Notes: a model not told the origin generated them from the letters alone. Numbered from the stretch's first letter, positions 6,559-15,462 are shown. The stretch is 23,547 nucleotides of DNA from Paracoccaceae bacterium (GCA_021648225.1 JAKITE010000032.1:1-23547); one strand, 5' to 3'. Numbers and translations: made by a program.

Positions 6559-7944
6559 ATGACCCGCACCGAGACCGACAGCTTTGGCCCATTGGAAGTA
6601 CCCTCTGACAAATATTGGGGCGCCCAGACCCAGCGCAGCCTGATGAATTTTCCGATTGGCTGGGAAAAACAGCCCATCGCAATTGTGCGCGGCCTTGGCG
6701 TGGTTAAAAAAGCCTGCGCGCAGGCGAATATGACGCTGGGAAATCTGGATGAAAAACTAGGCAATGCCATTGTTGACGCCGCTGGCGAAGTTATTGATGG
6801 CAAATGGGATGATAATTTCCCGCTGGTGGTTTGGCAAACCGGGTCTGGCACTCAATCCAATATGAACGCAAACGAAGTAATCGCCAATCGTGCCATTGAA
6901 ATGCTAGGCGGGGTTATCGGCGCCAAAACCCCTGTGCATCCCAATGATCATTGCAATATGGGGCAGTCGTCAAACGATACATTCCCGACCGCAATGCATA
7001 TCGCCGTGGCGGTTTCTGCCCATGATATTTTGCTGCCGGGGCTGGAAAAACTGCATGCGGCCCTTGCCGCAAAGGCTGATGATTTCAAAGACATCATCAA
7101 AATCGGCCGCACACATACGCAGGATGCAACGCCGCTGACCTTGGGCCAGGAATTTGGCGGTTATGCGTTTCAGGTTGAACAGGGCATCGCACGCGTGCGC
7201 CATGCGTTGAAAAACATTTATCCGCTGGCACAGGGCGGCACGGCTGTTGGCACGGGGTTGAACACTCAAAAAGGCTGGGCTGAAATGGTGGCAGCAAATA
7301 TGGCTGAAATCACCGGGCTGCCATTTGTGACGGCGCCAAATAAATTCGAGGCATTGGCCGCCCATGACGCACTTGTTGAAATCTCCGGCGCGCTGAAAAC
7401 CGTGGCCGCCAGTATTTTCAAAATCGCCAATGATATCCGCCTGCTGGGGTCCGGCCCCCGCTGCGGGCTTGGCGAATTGATGCTGCCAGAAAACGAACCG
7501 GGCAGTTCGATCATGCCCGGCAAGGTTAATCCCACTCAGGTTGAGGCGATAACACAAGTTTGCGCCCAAGTCATGGGCAATGACGCAGCGGTCGGTTTTG
7601 CTGGCTCGCAAGGGCATTTCGAACTGAATGTCTATAAACCGATGATGGCCTATAACGTGCTGCAATCTATCCAGTTGCTGGGCGATAGCGCCGTGGCGTT
7701 TACCGATAATTGTGTTGTAGGCATCGAGGCTGACGAGGAACGCATTTCAAAACTGATGTGGGAAAGCCTGATGCTGGTCACCGCACTTGCGCCCGAAATT
7801 GGCTATGACAACGCCACCAAAGTTGCCAAAACCGCCCATAAAAACCGCACTACCTTAAAAGAAGAAGCCATCGCGCTGGGGTTTGTCGATGCAGAAACCT
7901 TTGACCGTGTGGTGCGGCCGGAAAACATGATCGGGCCAAAATGA
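6559..7944 (+). CDS. fumC: Fumarate hydratase class II
   Basis: 461 residues from ATG 6559, the usual class II length. It interconverts fumarate and L-malate in the TCA cycle as an iron-independent cytoplasmic homotetramer. Visible signatures: VPSDKYWGAQTQRS near the N-terminus, WQTGSGTQSNMNANEVIANRA, HPNDHCNMGQSSNDTFPTAMH, IGRTHTQDATPLTLGQEF and the fumarase/aspartase signature GSSIMPGKVNPTQ at residues ~315-327. AAAGGA at 6546-6551 is seven bases before this ATG and only one before the alternative ATG at 6553, which decides the start. The stop codon overlaps the ATG of the next gene (ATGA), so translation of the small downstream genes is probably coupled. Confidence 0.97.
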   Translation: MTRTETDSFGPLEVPSDKYWGAQTQRSLMNFPIGWEKQPIAIVRGLGVVKKACAQANMTLGNLDEKLGNAIVDAAGEVIDGKWDDNFPLVVWQTGSGTQSNMNANEVIANRAIEMLGGVIGAKTPVHPNDHCNMGQSSNDTFPTAMHIAVAVSAHDILLPGLEKLHAALAAKADDFKDIIKIGRTHTQDATPLTLGQEFGGYAFQVEQGIARVRHALKNIYPLAQGGTAVGTGLNTQKGWAEMVAANMAEITGLPFVTAPNKFEALAAHDALVEISGALKTVAASIFKIANDIRLLGSGPRCGLGELMLPENEPGSSIMPGKVNPTQVEAITQVCAQVMGNDAAVGFAGSQGHFELNVYKPMMAYNVLQSIQLLGDSAVAFTDNCVVGIEADEERISKLMWESLMLVTALAPEIGYDNATKVAKTAHKNRTTLKEEAIALGFVDAETFDRVVRPENMIGPK

Positions 7945-8120
7945 CTGGCAAAATTGTCAATCTAAGGGCAAAACGAAAGCAGGTAGCGCGAGATAAAAGC
8001 CGCAAAACCGCTGATCAGAACAGCCTTGAATTCGGCATACCCAAACCCCAGAAAGACCAGCAAAAAGCGCAGGTTTCAAAAGCCGCGCGAATGCTGGATG
8101 GCCATAAACGCGATGTCTGA
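7941..8120 (+). CDS. DUF4169-family small protein
   Basis: 59 residues. MTGKIVNLRAKRKQVARDKSRKTADQN followed by FGIPKPQKDQQ and KAARMLDGHKRD matches the pattern of DUF4169 proteins: a short VNL(R/N) start, a basic helix, and a conserved C-terminal LDxHKR. Function is unknown. It is very basic and probably one long helix. Its ATG overlaps the fumC stop by four bases, and it overlaps the following RHH gene by eight, a strong sign that the three are one transcription and translation unit. This gene lacks its own Shine-Dalgarno, which fits reinitiation after fumC. Confidence 0.82.
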   Translation: MTGKIVNLRAKRKQVARDKSRKTADQNSLEFGIPKPQKDQQKAQVSKAARMLDGHKRDV

Positions 8121-8355
8121 CGCGCGGCCACAGAAACGCTCGTTAACCTTGCACGGGCATCGCACATCTGTATCGCTGGAAGGCCCGTTTTGGCGGGCAT
8201 TTTTGCAAATTGCGGCTGAGCAGGGCAAAACCATCAATGGTCTGGCGGCTGAAATAGATGATGCAAGGCTGGGCAGCTCCGGCCTTGCTACTGCGATCCG
8301 GTTGTTTGTGTTGGCTGAGCTGGAAAACAAACTAGCGCGGCACAAGCCGCAGTAA
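8113..8355 (+). CDS. Ribbon-helix-helix domain protein
   Basis: 80 residues. PQKRSLTLHGHRTSVSLEGPFWRAFLQIAAEQGKTINGLAAEID is a ribbon-helix-helix domain of the RHH_4 type: a short beta strand (HRTSVSLE) then two helices; the C-terminal GLATAIRLFVLAELENKL completes it. Such domains bind DNA as dimers with the strand in the major groove. In Rhodobacteraceae this gene tends to follow fumC and DUF4169 (knowledge of local synteny). The ATG lies inside the end of DUF4169 (shared ATGTCTGA). Its 3' end overlaps the convergent P450 gene by 24 bases. The target DNA is unknown; autoregulation of the fumC unit is a guess. Confidence 0.82.
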   Translation: MSDARPQKRSLTLHGHRTSVSLEGPFWRAFLQIAAEQGKTINGLAAEIDDARLGSSGLATAIRLFVLAELENKLARHKPQ

Positions 8356-9681
8356 AATCCCGTTTTTGGCCCGCACCGTCAGATAGGCCACCGGCACCGG
8401 TTCTTTTATGATCTCGAACCGGTATTTTTGCACCAGCATCGCCAATAACAAAACCCCCTCGGCCATGCCAAAACCGGCCCCGGGGCAAACCCGTGGCCCA
8501 ACCGAAAACGGAATATAGGCCTTACGCTGGCACTCCTTGCCATTTTCGGTTTGCCAACGGTCCGGATCAAATTCATCAGGCCTGTCCCACAGCCGTTCAT
8601 GCCGGTGCAAATGCCATGGCGACAGAATAATCATCGACCCTTTTTTGGCGATCCGGTCCCGCAGCGGTTCTTTTTGCACGGTTTCGCGCACCATCATTGG
8701 CACCGGCGGGTATAATCGCAGGGTTTCGCGAAAAACCGATCGGGTAAACCGCAGCTTTGACAATTGCGAAAACTGGATGTTTTCCAAATCCAGACCCGCA
8801 ACCTCCAAGGCCAGCTTTTCCTGAACATCAGGATCAAAGGCCAGCAAATAAAACGCCCAGGACAAAGCCGAAGCCGAAGTTTCATGCCCCGCCAAAAAGA
8901 AAATCGCCACCTGATCTATCATTTCCTCAGCGTCAAACCCGCGCCCGGATTCAGGGTCTCGTGCGGTCATGATCTTGGTGGCCAGATCATCAGGTGCCAC
9001 CCCAAGCGCAATGTCTGCCTGCCGCGCGAGCACCAGTTTTTGCAACAAAGCCCGAATTTCCCGCGCGGCCTCCGTTGCCGGTTTTGCGCGGAATCTCGGA
9101 AACCAGCGCGGTAATTGCAATAACCCCGGCACATTCCAAAGCGGCTGGGTGCGTTGATAATCGCGAAACGCCTTAAACACCTTTGCCGCAGTTTCATCGG
9201 CGATCGGAATGGAAAATAACGTGCGGAAAATAACATCGGCGGTCATGTGCGAGGTTTCAAATTCCATCTCGACCTCACCCCCATCCCCTAGCCGGTCCAA
9301 GGCTGCCAAACCCGCGTCGCGCATGGCTGGAAACGCATCTTTGATGCGCCCGCCCTCAAAAGCCGGGTCAATGATGCGGCGCTGCTGCTTCCAGACCTCG
9401 CCATTGGTCACAAAAACCGAATTCCCCAGCAATTCGCGTAAAGTGTCATGGATAACCGGGGATTTCGGAAAATCCTCGGGGCGTTCTTTAAGCACCAGTT
9501 TAACCAAATCGGGCTGATTAATCAGATAGCTGGAATAAAACGGCGTGCGAGTTTCAGCCATCCATGCGCGGTATAATTTGGCAGGTTGCGAGGCAAAAAT
9601 ATCTTGGCGAAACAGGCGAATACGCTGCAAAATACTGACCCCTTCAGGTCGGGAAGCCGGTTTTACGGGGGTTTCAGGCAT
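8332..9681 (-). CDS. Cytochrome P450
   Basis: 449 residues. All P450 landmarks are present: the I-helix oxygen-binding motif AGHETS at residues 264-269, the K-helix ExxR (ETLR, Glu319), the PxxFxPxRW stretch and the heme-binding loop FSVGPRVCPGAGF with Cys399 as the axial thiolate. A soluble bacterial monooxygenase, probably relying on separate ferredoxin/ferredoxin reductase partners not seen in this window. The ATG at 9681 is chosen because AAGGA is eight bases upstream and the family start follows; the frame remains open further upstream but overlaps another gene. It overlaps the preceding hydrolase gene by eight bases and is transcribed with it. The substrate is unknown; a lipid or fatty-acyl compound would fit the lipase-like neighbour, which is inference. 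Confidence 0.95.
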   Translation of the reverse strand: MPETPVKPASRPEGVSILQRIRLFRQDIFASQPAKLYRAWMAETRTPFYSSYLINQPDLVKLVLKERPEDFPKSPVIHDTLRELLGNSVFVTNGEVWKQQRRIIDPAFEGGRIKDAFPAMRDAGLAALDRLGDGGEVEMEFETSHMTADVIFRTLFSIPIADETAAKVFKAFRDYQRTQPLWNVPGLLQLPRWFPRFRAKPATEAAREIRALLQKLVLARQADIALGVAPDDLATKIMTARDPESGRGFDAEEMIDQVAIFFLAGHETSASALSWAFYLLAFDPDVQEKLALEVAGLDLENIQFSQLSKLRFTRSVFRETLRLYPPVPMMVRETVQKEPLRDRIAKKGSMIILSPWHLHRHERLWDRPDEFDPDRWQTENGKECQRKAYIPFSVGPRVCPGAGFGMAEGVLLLAMLVQKYRFEIIKEPVPVAYLTVRAKNGILLRLVPR

Positions 9682-10909
9682 CAGACATATCCTTATAAAA
9701 AGAAGTGCATCGGGTTTGCATCGAAGGCGAGGCCGACTTGCCTTCATATCGAACAGACAGGCGCTTTGGCCCTGCTGTAATGGCAAAATAATCATATATT
9801 CCAGGGTTATCAAAGGCACAAAGATATTGGAAATGCTGCCGGAAAAACTGGTTTTTCTGCTTTTTGAATTGTGCCGCTGAAAGGGTTTTTGAAAAGGCAG
9901 CCGATAATACCTTAGGGCCAGTCTGGTCTGCTGGCGCAACCCCGCTACACGCCACCGGATCACAAAGCGCAAAACAGGCACCATCGCCGGGTGCAGAAAA
10001 ATCAACCCAAGTGAGCGTTTTTGATTGCGCCAGATCATGCAGGTTTCGGCGCAATGTCTTGGCAGCAGGCAAATAGGAAACCATCGGCACAACCTGCCCC
10101 AGGGTCAGTAATGCCAGACGGGTTTCATCGGACTTGATATTGCCTTTCCGCTCCATTTCAGCCAATAGCTCAATCGCCAAATGCGCACCGGATGAATGGC
10201 CAACAACCAAAACCTCGTCATTATCACTGGCCAGCGCATCTGCAATTCGGGCCTTGAAGCTGGCCAGTCTTTTGCGCAATTCCGCAGGGTGCCCCCCCGC
10301 ATTCCACGCGGAATAGGCATAATCATACAGCAAATAATACGCGTAAATCCTCGGGTCATATTTCTTGAATGTCACCATCACAAAATATGCCACCAACAAC
10401 CCAATAGCCCAGCCCAGCGGTTTGAAAACCACGCCCACCAACTCAACCGTCACCCAACCCAGCAATACCGCCAGCAGCAATTGTCCCAACAACACCCCGA
10501 CCGGATACAAAGCCGCGATCATCGGCGCAGGCCGCAAACGAATTAGCGCAAATAACGCGCCAGTATGCAAATAAAGCCAAAGGGTGCGAAGCATCAGCCA
10601 GAATGTCATCGGAATACTGGCCTGCATGGATTTTTGAACAATATCATTCCACAGCAGAAACTCGATATTTGTATGGGTTTTCAAACCGTCCATGTCGGTT
10701 TTGACCTGCCAGCTATACGGCCCGTTTTTATCAGGCTTGGCGCTGATGCTCAGGTCATACCCCGATATTTTCGCCTGTGCCACGCCCTCACGGCGATACA
10801 TTTCACGATACCGGCGCGCAGGCATCGGATCATAGCCGGGCAAATAGAACACTTGCCGTTTTTTTACTGTTTGCTCAGTCACGCCGGTTTCCATACATTT
10901 TGCCAGCAT
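9674..10909 (-). CDS. Membrane-associated alpha/beta-hydrolase-like protein
   Basis: 411 residues. The nucleophile elbow GHSSGAH lies at residues 237-243 (Ser239 the likely nucleophile, context VLVVGHSSGAHLAIELL), following an N-terminal FYLPGYDPMPARRYREMY segment typical of lipase/hydrolase entry strands. Between the two is a hydrophobic stretch of roughly residues 98-170 with two or three membrane segments, so the enzyme is likely anchored in the inner membrane. A His near the C-terminus cannot be assigned. Start is uncertain: ATG 10909 and ATG 10894 (METGVTEQ) are both in frame and neither has a good ribosome binding site. It lies 27 bases after ccdA and overlaps the P450 start, suggesting an operon. 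Substrate unknown. Confidence 0.72.
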   Translation of the reverse strand: MLAKCMETGVTEQTVKKRQVFYLPGYDPMPARRYREMYRREGVAQAKISGYDLSISAKPDKNGPYSWQVKTDMDGLKTHTNIEFLLWNDIVQKSMQASIPMTFWLMLRTLWLYLHTGALFALIRLRPAPMIAALYPVGVLLGQLLLAVLLGWVTVELVGVVFKPLGWAIGLLVAYFVMVTFKKYDPRIYAYYLLYDYAYSAWNAGGHPAELRKRLASFKARIADALASDNDEVLVVGHSSGAHLAIELLAEMERKGNIKSDETRLALLTLGQVVPMVSYLPAAKTLRRNLHDLAQSKTLTWVDFSAPGDGACFALCDPVACSGVAPADQTGPKVLSAAFSKTLSAAQFKKQKNQFFRQHFQYLCAFDNPGIYDYFAITAGPKRLSVRYEGKSASPSMQTRCTSFYKDMSDA

Positions 10910-10936
10910 ATTGTGCTGACAAGCATTTGGATAGGC

Positions 10937-11683
10937 TTAACCGATCGCAGCCAGCCCCGGGAATCTTTCTTGCAACCAGAATGCAAGTTCGGAAAAGCTT
11001 CCGGTGACCATCATCAACCCGATGGTCCACATCAACAAGCCCGATATACGTTCAACCTTGCCCAGATGTTTTTTGAACCGGTTCATCATGGCGATGGATT
11101 TGCCGATAAACACCGCCGCCAGCAAAAACGGTAAACCAAGGCCAATTGCGTAAACAGACATCATGATAATACCTTTGGATACCGAGCCTTCTTCGACCAC
11201 AAGAAAAAGAATTGTGCCCAGTATCGGCCCGATACAGGGCGCCCAGCCAAATGCAAACGCCACCCCCAGAATATAAGCACCAAGAATAGAACCGCCTCGA
11301 TCCCCCGCATCCATACGCATGTCCCGATACAGAAACGGAATTCGGACGATATTCAAAAAATGCAAACCAAAAATCATGACAATAATACCGCCGGCAATGG
11401 TCATTGTGCTTTGATATTGCAAAATCGTTCGCCCAAGCGCACTGGCGGCAATGCCCATCAACATAAATACCGTCGAAAGCCCCATAACAAAAAACAGCGC
11501 GGCAATGATAACTTTGCGGTTTTTCCCCGCTTCGATATCTTCGATCGAGGTGCCCGCCATATAGGCCAGATAAGGCGGCACAATTGGCAAAACACACGGG
11601 GAAAGAAAACTGACAATGCCCGCAATCAATGCAATAAACATCGAAGGCAACAGCGCAGCGTCAATAACATCAATACCAAACAT
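10937..11683 (-). CDS. ccdA: CcdA-family cytochrome c biogenesis membrane protein
   Basis: 248 residues with about six membrane helices. The two redox cysteines of the family are visible in their proline contexts: FLSPCVLPIVPPYLAYM (Cys30) and FGWAPCIGPILG (Cys150). CcdA carries electrons from cytoplasmic thioredoxin across the membrane to periplasmic thiol proteins for cytochrome c maturation. ATG 11683 is chosen because AAAGGA lies six bases upstream and MFGIDV is followed directly by the first helix; the open frame extends to 11971 without support. It diverges from tusA, and the hydrolase gene follows 27 bases downstream on the same strand. Confidence 0.9.
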   Translation of the reverse strand: MFGIDVIDAALLPSMFIALIAGIVSFLSPCVLPIVPPYLAYMAGTSIEDIEAGKNRKVIIAALFFVMGLSTVFMLMGIAASALGRTILQYQSTMTIAGGIIVMIFGLHFLNIVRIPFLYRDMRMDAGDRGGSILGAYILGVAFAFGWAPCIGPILGTILFLVVEEGSVSKGIIMMSVYAIGLGLPFLLAAVFIGKSIAMMNRFKKHLGKVERISGLLMWTIGLMMVTGSFSELAFWLQERFPGLAAIG

Positions 11684-11787
11684 TCCGGATCCTTTTTTTG
11701 CGACCTTACACGGGCTTATTAAGAAGGTCATGCACAGATTGGTCACATTTTCGTGGACAAAACGGCGCGGCATGATAGCAACGCAAA

Positions 11788-12018
11788 ATGGAATGGGACC
11801 AAGAACTGGATGCGGCAGGGCTGTTATGCCCGTTGCCGGTATTAAAAGCACGAAAACGCCTGCAATCCATGGGTTCGGGCGAGGTTTTACGCGTATTGGC
11901 CGATGACCCGGCAGCGCAAATCGATTTCCCGCATTTTTGCCATGAACAGGGGCACAGGCTGATTGCAACAACCGAAATCGCCCCGCCCTTGCGCGCCTTT
12001 CTGGTGCAAAAAGCCTAG
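11788..12018 (+). CDS. tusA: TusA-family sulfurtransferase-like protein
   Basis: 76 residues. The family signature is at the N-terminus: ELDAAGLLCPLPVLKARKRL with the CPxP active-site Cys14, followed by the beta-alpha pattern VLRVLADDPAAQIDFPHFCHEQGH. TusA proteins carry persulfide sulfur for thiolation of tRNA and other acceptors. No clear Shine-Dalgarno precedes ATG 11788; another ATG five bases later is out of frame. It diverges from ccdA across 104 bases that must hold both promoters, and its stop codon is one base from the stop of the convergent IOR gene. The gene symbol is by family, as paralogues with other roles exist. Confidence 0.88.
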   Translation: MEWDQELDAAGLLCPLPVLKARKRLQSMGSGEVLRVLADDPAAQIDFPHFCHEQGHRLIATTEIAPPLRAFLVQKA

Positions 12019-12019
12019 A

Positions 12020-15000
12020 TTATTCCGCCGCAATGTTGCAAGGCGCGCTTATCTCGGCCAGCAAAGCTTCGCGCTGTTTTTCCGCTTGTGCCACCGCCGC
12101 CTGTTTCACATGGCCAAAGCCACGGATTTTTAATGGCAATTCCGCCAGTGCAATCACGGCATCACGGTTTTGCGGGGTCAGGCTGGCTGTTATAATTTCC
12201 AGATCAGCCTCGTATTGTTTAATCAGCGCCCGTTCCATTTTACGCTCACCCGTGTGGCCAAACGGGTCAAACATGGTGCCGCGCAAAGCTTTCATCGGGG
12301 CCAGCAGACCAAAGGCTTTCATCATCCACGGGCCGAATTCCTTTTTGATCAGGTGGCCGTTGGAATCTTTGCGCGAAAACAAAGGCGGGGCCATGTGAAA
12401 CCGGATTTGGCGCAGACTGTCAAAATGTGCGTCCACGGCAGATTGCAAAGTTTCACGGTGCAACCGCGCTACCTCGTATTCATCCTTATACCCCAGTAAT
12501 TTATGATAGCCCTTGGCAACGGCCATGGCCAGATCAGGGTCTTCAATTGCCAAAACCCGCGATTTATATTTTTTAGCCAGTTTTTTGTTCTGATATTTAG
12601 TCAGGTGTTCAACCCGCGTGGCAAGCACCGTCTCAAGCGTTGTTGCTTTTTCAACCGCGCGTTTCTCCACCGTTTGTTCTGGAAATGCCACCGCCCAGCG
12701 GCCAATTTCCAGTGCTTTCAGGTTGCCCGCAACCCCCGCACCGTTCAGCTCCACTGCTTTTTGCAAAGCCTCCAGCGACAACGGCACCAGCCCCGCTTGC
12801 CACGCCGCGCCCAACATCAGCACGTTGGAATAAATCCCGTCACCAAGGTATTTTTCGGCAAGCGCCGTGGCATCCAGCATCGCCAATGCGTCCTCTCCCA
12901 GCCGCGAGGTCAGGGCGATGCTCATTTGGTCAGCAGGCAAAGTGAATTCGGTGTTTTTGGTAAACTCACCGGTAATGATCTGGTGCGAATTGCACACAAC
13001 GCCGGTTTTGCCCCGTTGCATCAATGACAGGGTTCCAGGACCAGACGTGGTCACCAGATCACCACCAATCACTGCATCCGCCTCTGCCAGCGCGATTCGG
13101 ATTGCCGAAATATCTTCGGGGGTTTCGGCGATGCGGCAATGCACCAATACCGCGCCGCCTTTTTGGGCCAGCCCGGCCATTTCCATCATGCCTGTGCCTT
13201 TGCCCTCCAGATGCGCTGCCATGGCCAAAAGCGCGCCAACCGTAACAATACCGGTGCCACCAACGCCGGTGGCTACAATGTTGAAGGTGCCGTTAATTAC
13301 AGGAATTTCAGGCTGGGGCAGGTCGGGAATATTCAACTCAGCCAATGCAGGTTTTTTCACCTGCGCGCCTGTTAACGTCACAAAACTGGGGCAAAACCCG
13401 TTGATACAGGAAAAATCCTTGTTGCATGAGGATTGGTCAATCATGCGTTTGCGGCCAAATTCGGTTTCCAGCGGCAGGATCGAAACACAGTTGGATTGCA
13501 CCCCGCAATCGCCGCAGCCTTCGCAAATATCGGGGTTGATAAACACCCGCTTGTCAATATCGGGAAAGGTGCCGCGTTTACGACGGCGGCGTTTTTCAGC
13601 GGCGCAGGTCTGGATATACAGTATCGCGGTTACACCTTTGATTTTGCGCAATTCTTTTTGCACATCATCCAGTTTTTCACGCGGTTGCATTTCCAGCCCC
13701 TTGGGGAAATCACTGCGGTTTACGTCTTCTTTTTCGTCGTAAACTGCAACCAGTTTTTCAACGCCCATCGCCAGCAGTTCACGGGCAATTTGCGGCGCAT
13801 CCAGCCCGCCTTCATTGGCTTGGCCGCCGGTCATGGCCACGGCATCATTATACAATATTTTATAGGTGATATTGGTATTGGCCGCCAAAGCCGCCCTTAT
13901 CGCCAAACTGCCGGAATGGTTATAGGTGCCATCGCCAAGGTTCTGAAACACATGGGTGGTTTTGGAAAATGGGGCCTCGCCAATCCAGTTTGCCCCCTCG
14001 CCGCCCATCTGGGTGCAGCCAATGGTTTCGCGGTCCATCCACAGCACCATATAATGACAGCCAATGCCTGCATAAGCCCGTGAACCATCGGGCACTTTGG
14101 TAGACGTATTATGCGGACAACCCGAACAAAAATAGGGGATACGCTGCGAAATCGGATCGGAATTATCAATGACAATCGCCGCATCCAATGCCTTGCGCGC
14201 CTTGACCAGTTTTTCGTTGGCAAACCCTTCTTCGGTCAGAACCTGACCAAGTTTTTGCGCAACAATAACAGGGTTGAGCGAACCTTTAACCGAAAATAAT
14301 TCCTCGCCATTTTCTTTGCGCCAGCCCATCACACGGCGGCCCTTACGATCATTGAAAATCGCTTCCTTGATCTGGACTTCCAGCAATTTGCGTTTTTCTT
14401 CCACCACGATAATCAAATCCAGCCCTTCGGCCCAATCATGGAAAGATTGCATATCCAGCGGCCAGACCATGGCGACCTTATAGGTGGTAATGCCCAGCGC
14501 CTCGGCCTGTTTTGCATCAATGCCCAGCGATTCCAGCGCGTGGCTGGTATCGAGCCAGCTTTTGCCAGCCGAAACAATCCCGACCTTGGCACCAGCCTTG
14601 CCCATCATGCGTTTGTCCAGCTTGTTGGCCCGGGCAAATGCCTCGGCCGCGAAACGTTTGTAATCCTGAATGCGGGCTTCCTGTTCGGTGCGATCATCAA
14701 TCAGGCGAATATTCATGCCAGCCTCGGGTTCTGCAAAATCAACCGGCCGCACGGTTTTGATACGAAACGGGTCTCCGTCAACCACTTGGGTGACCTCGAT
14801 AGTGTCTTTAACCGCTTTCAGGCCAACCCAGCAGCCGCTATAACGGCTAAGTTCAAATCCAATAATGCCGTAATCCAGCATTTCCTGCACACCGGCTGGC
14901 GAAAGAATGGGCATCAGCGCATCCACAAAAGCAAATTCGGACTGGTGCAAAGTGGTTGAGGATTCGCCGGTATGGTCATCGCCCATCACCGCCACAACCC

Positions 15001-15415
15001 CGCCCAGCTCCGCCGTGCCCGCCATATTTGCATGGCGAAACACATCACCTGAACGGTCCACCCCCGGGCCTTTGGCATACCAAAGCCCGAACACCCCGTC
15101 ATGGGTGCCATCGCCGCGCAACCCTGCCTGCTGGCTGCCCCAAATAGCAGTCGCGGCAAGGTCCTCGTTCAGGCCCGGCTGAAACAGAATATCGGATTGT
15201 TTCAGCTGTTTTTCAGCCCGCTGCATTTGCATATCCACCGCCCCGACAGGTGATCCGCGATAGCCGGTAACATAACCCGCCGTATCATGCCCCGCCGCCA
15301 CATCACGGGCTTTTTGCATCAACATCAAACGCACCAGCGCCTGGGTGCCATTCAGCAACACAGCTTTTTTGGAAAGGTCGTAACGGTCATTTAGCGATAC
15401 AGAATGCAGGGTCAT
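12020..15415 (-). CDS. Indolepyruvate ferredoxin oxidoreductase, single-chain alpha-beta fusion
   Basis: 1131 residues, the length of one-piece alphaproteobacterial enzymes. Domain order: pyrimidine-binding domain (residues ~20-200, GYRGSPVGAVDMQM); thiamine diphosphate/pyrophosphate domain with YFCSGCPHNTSTKVP at ~430, GCTQMGGEGANWIG at ~466, NLGDGTYNHSGSLAIRAA and NDAVAMTGGQ at ~495-530; ferredoxin-like Cys cluster CEGCGDCGVQSNC at ~630 and a further FSCINGFCPSF; then a C-terminal gamma (IorB-like) domain beginning ATGVGGTGIVTVGALLA. It oxidatively decarboxylates aryl- or branched 2-oxo acids to acyl-CoA with reduction of ferredoxin. AAGGAGA is six bases before ATG 15415; an upstream in-frame ATG at 15445 lies at the promoter and is rejected. 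Likely regulated by the divergent LysR protein. Confidence 0.94.
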   Translation of the reverse strand: MTLHSVSLNDRYDLSKKAVLLNGTQALVRLMLMQKARDVAAGHDTAGYVTGYRGSPVGAVDMQMQRAEKQLKQSDILFQPGLNEDLAATAIWGSQQAGLRGDGTHDGVFGLWYAKGPGVDRSGDVFRHANMAGTAELGGVVAVMGDDHTGESSTTLHQSEFAFVDALMPILSPAGVQEMLDYGIIGFELSRYSGCWVGLKAVKDTIEVTQVVDGDPFRIKTVRPVDFAEPEAGMNIRLIDDRTEQEARIQDYKRFAAEAFARANKLDKRMMGKAGAKVGIVSAGKSWLDTSHALESLGIDAKQAEALGITTYKVAMVWPLDMQSFHDWAEGLDLIIVVEEKRKLLEVQIKEAIFNDRKGRRVMGWRKENGEELFSVKGSLNPVIVAQKLGQVLTEEGFANEKLVKARKALDAAIVIDNSDPISQRIPYFCSGCPHNTSTKVPDGSRAYAGIGCHYMVLWMDRETIGCTQMGGEGANWIGEAPFSKTTHVFQNLGDGTYNHSGSLAIRAALAANTNITYKILYNDAVAMTGGQANEGGLDAPQIARELLAMGVEKLVAVYDEKEDVNRSDFPKGLEMQPREKLDDVQKELRKIKGVTAILYIQTCAAEKRRRRKRGTFPDIDKRVFINPDICEGCGDCGVQSNCVSILPLETEFGRKRMIDQSSCNKDFSCINGFCPSFVTLTGAQVKKPALAELNIPDLPQPEIPVINGTFNIVATGVGGTGIVTVGALLAMAAHLEGKGTGMMEMAGLAQKGGAVLVHCRIAETPEDISAIRIALAEADAVIGGDLVTTSGPGTLSLMQRGKTGVVCNSHQIITGEFTKNTEFTLPADQMSIALTSRLGEDALAMLDATALAEKYLGDGIYSNVLMLGAAWQAGLVPLSLEALQKAVELNGAGVAGNLKALEIGRWAVAFPEQTVEKRAVEKATTLETVLATRVEHLTKYQNKKLAKKYKSRVLAIEDPDLAMAVAKGYHKLLGYKDEYEVARLHRETLQSAVDAHFDSLRQIRFHMAPPLFSRKDSNGHLIKKEFGPWMMKAFGLLAPMKALRGTMFDPFGHTGERKMERALIKQYEADLEIITASLTPQNRDAVIALAELPLKIRGFGHVKQAAVAQAEKQREALLAEISAPCNIAAE

Positions 15416-15433
15416 GGCTGTTCTCCTTACCCT

Positions 15434-15462
15434 ATGATAGGTCACAAGCTATGACCTTTCAA
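15434..15462 (-). promoter_or_regulatory. IOR promoter with an inverted repeat filling its spacer
   Basis: On the minus strand TTGAAA (15462-15457) and TATCAT (15439-15434) are separated by exactly 17 bases. The 17-base spacer is almost entirely the dyad AGGTCA-N7-TGACCT (15439-15457). The -10 lies only ~18 bases from the ATG, so the expected start site falls at or just before the AAGGAG, giving a leader of roughly 12-14 nt. A regulator bound to the dyad would block polymerase. Confidence 0.6.

Noticed and set aside
9682..10092. N-terminal extension of the P450 frame
   Set aside because: Lies wholly within the hydrolase gene; ATG 9681 has AAGGA and gives the normal P450 length.
11703..11730. 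GACCTT-N16-AAGGTC inverted repeat in the ccdA/tusA spacer
   Set aside because: Short arms with a long spacer and no promoter boxes placed around it; could be chance.
11684..11971. N-terminal extension of the ccdA frame
   Set aside because: ATG 11683 has a good ribosome binding site and normal family length; the extension crosses the tusA start.
12867..13742. 291-codon plus-strand ORF inside the IOR gene
   Set aside because: Antisense shadow of a strongly conserved gene; no start signals.
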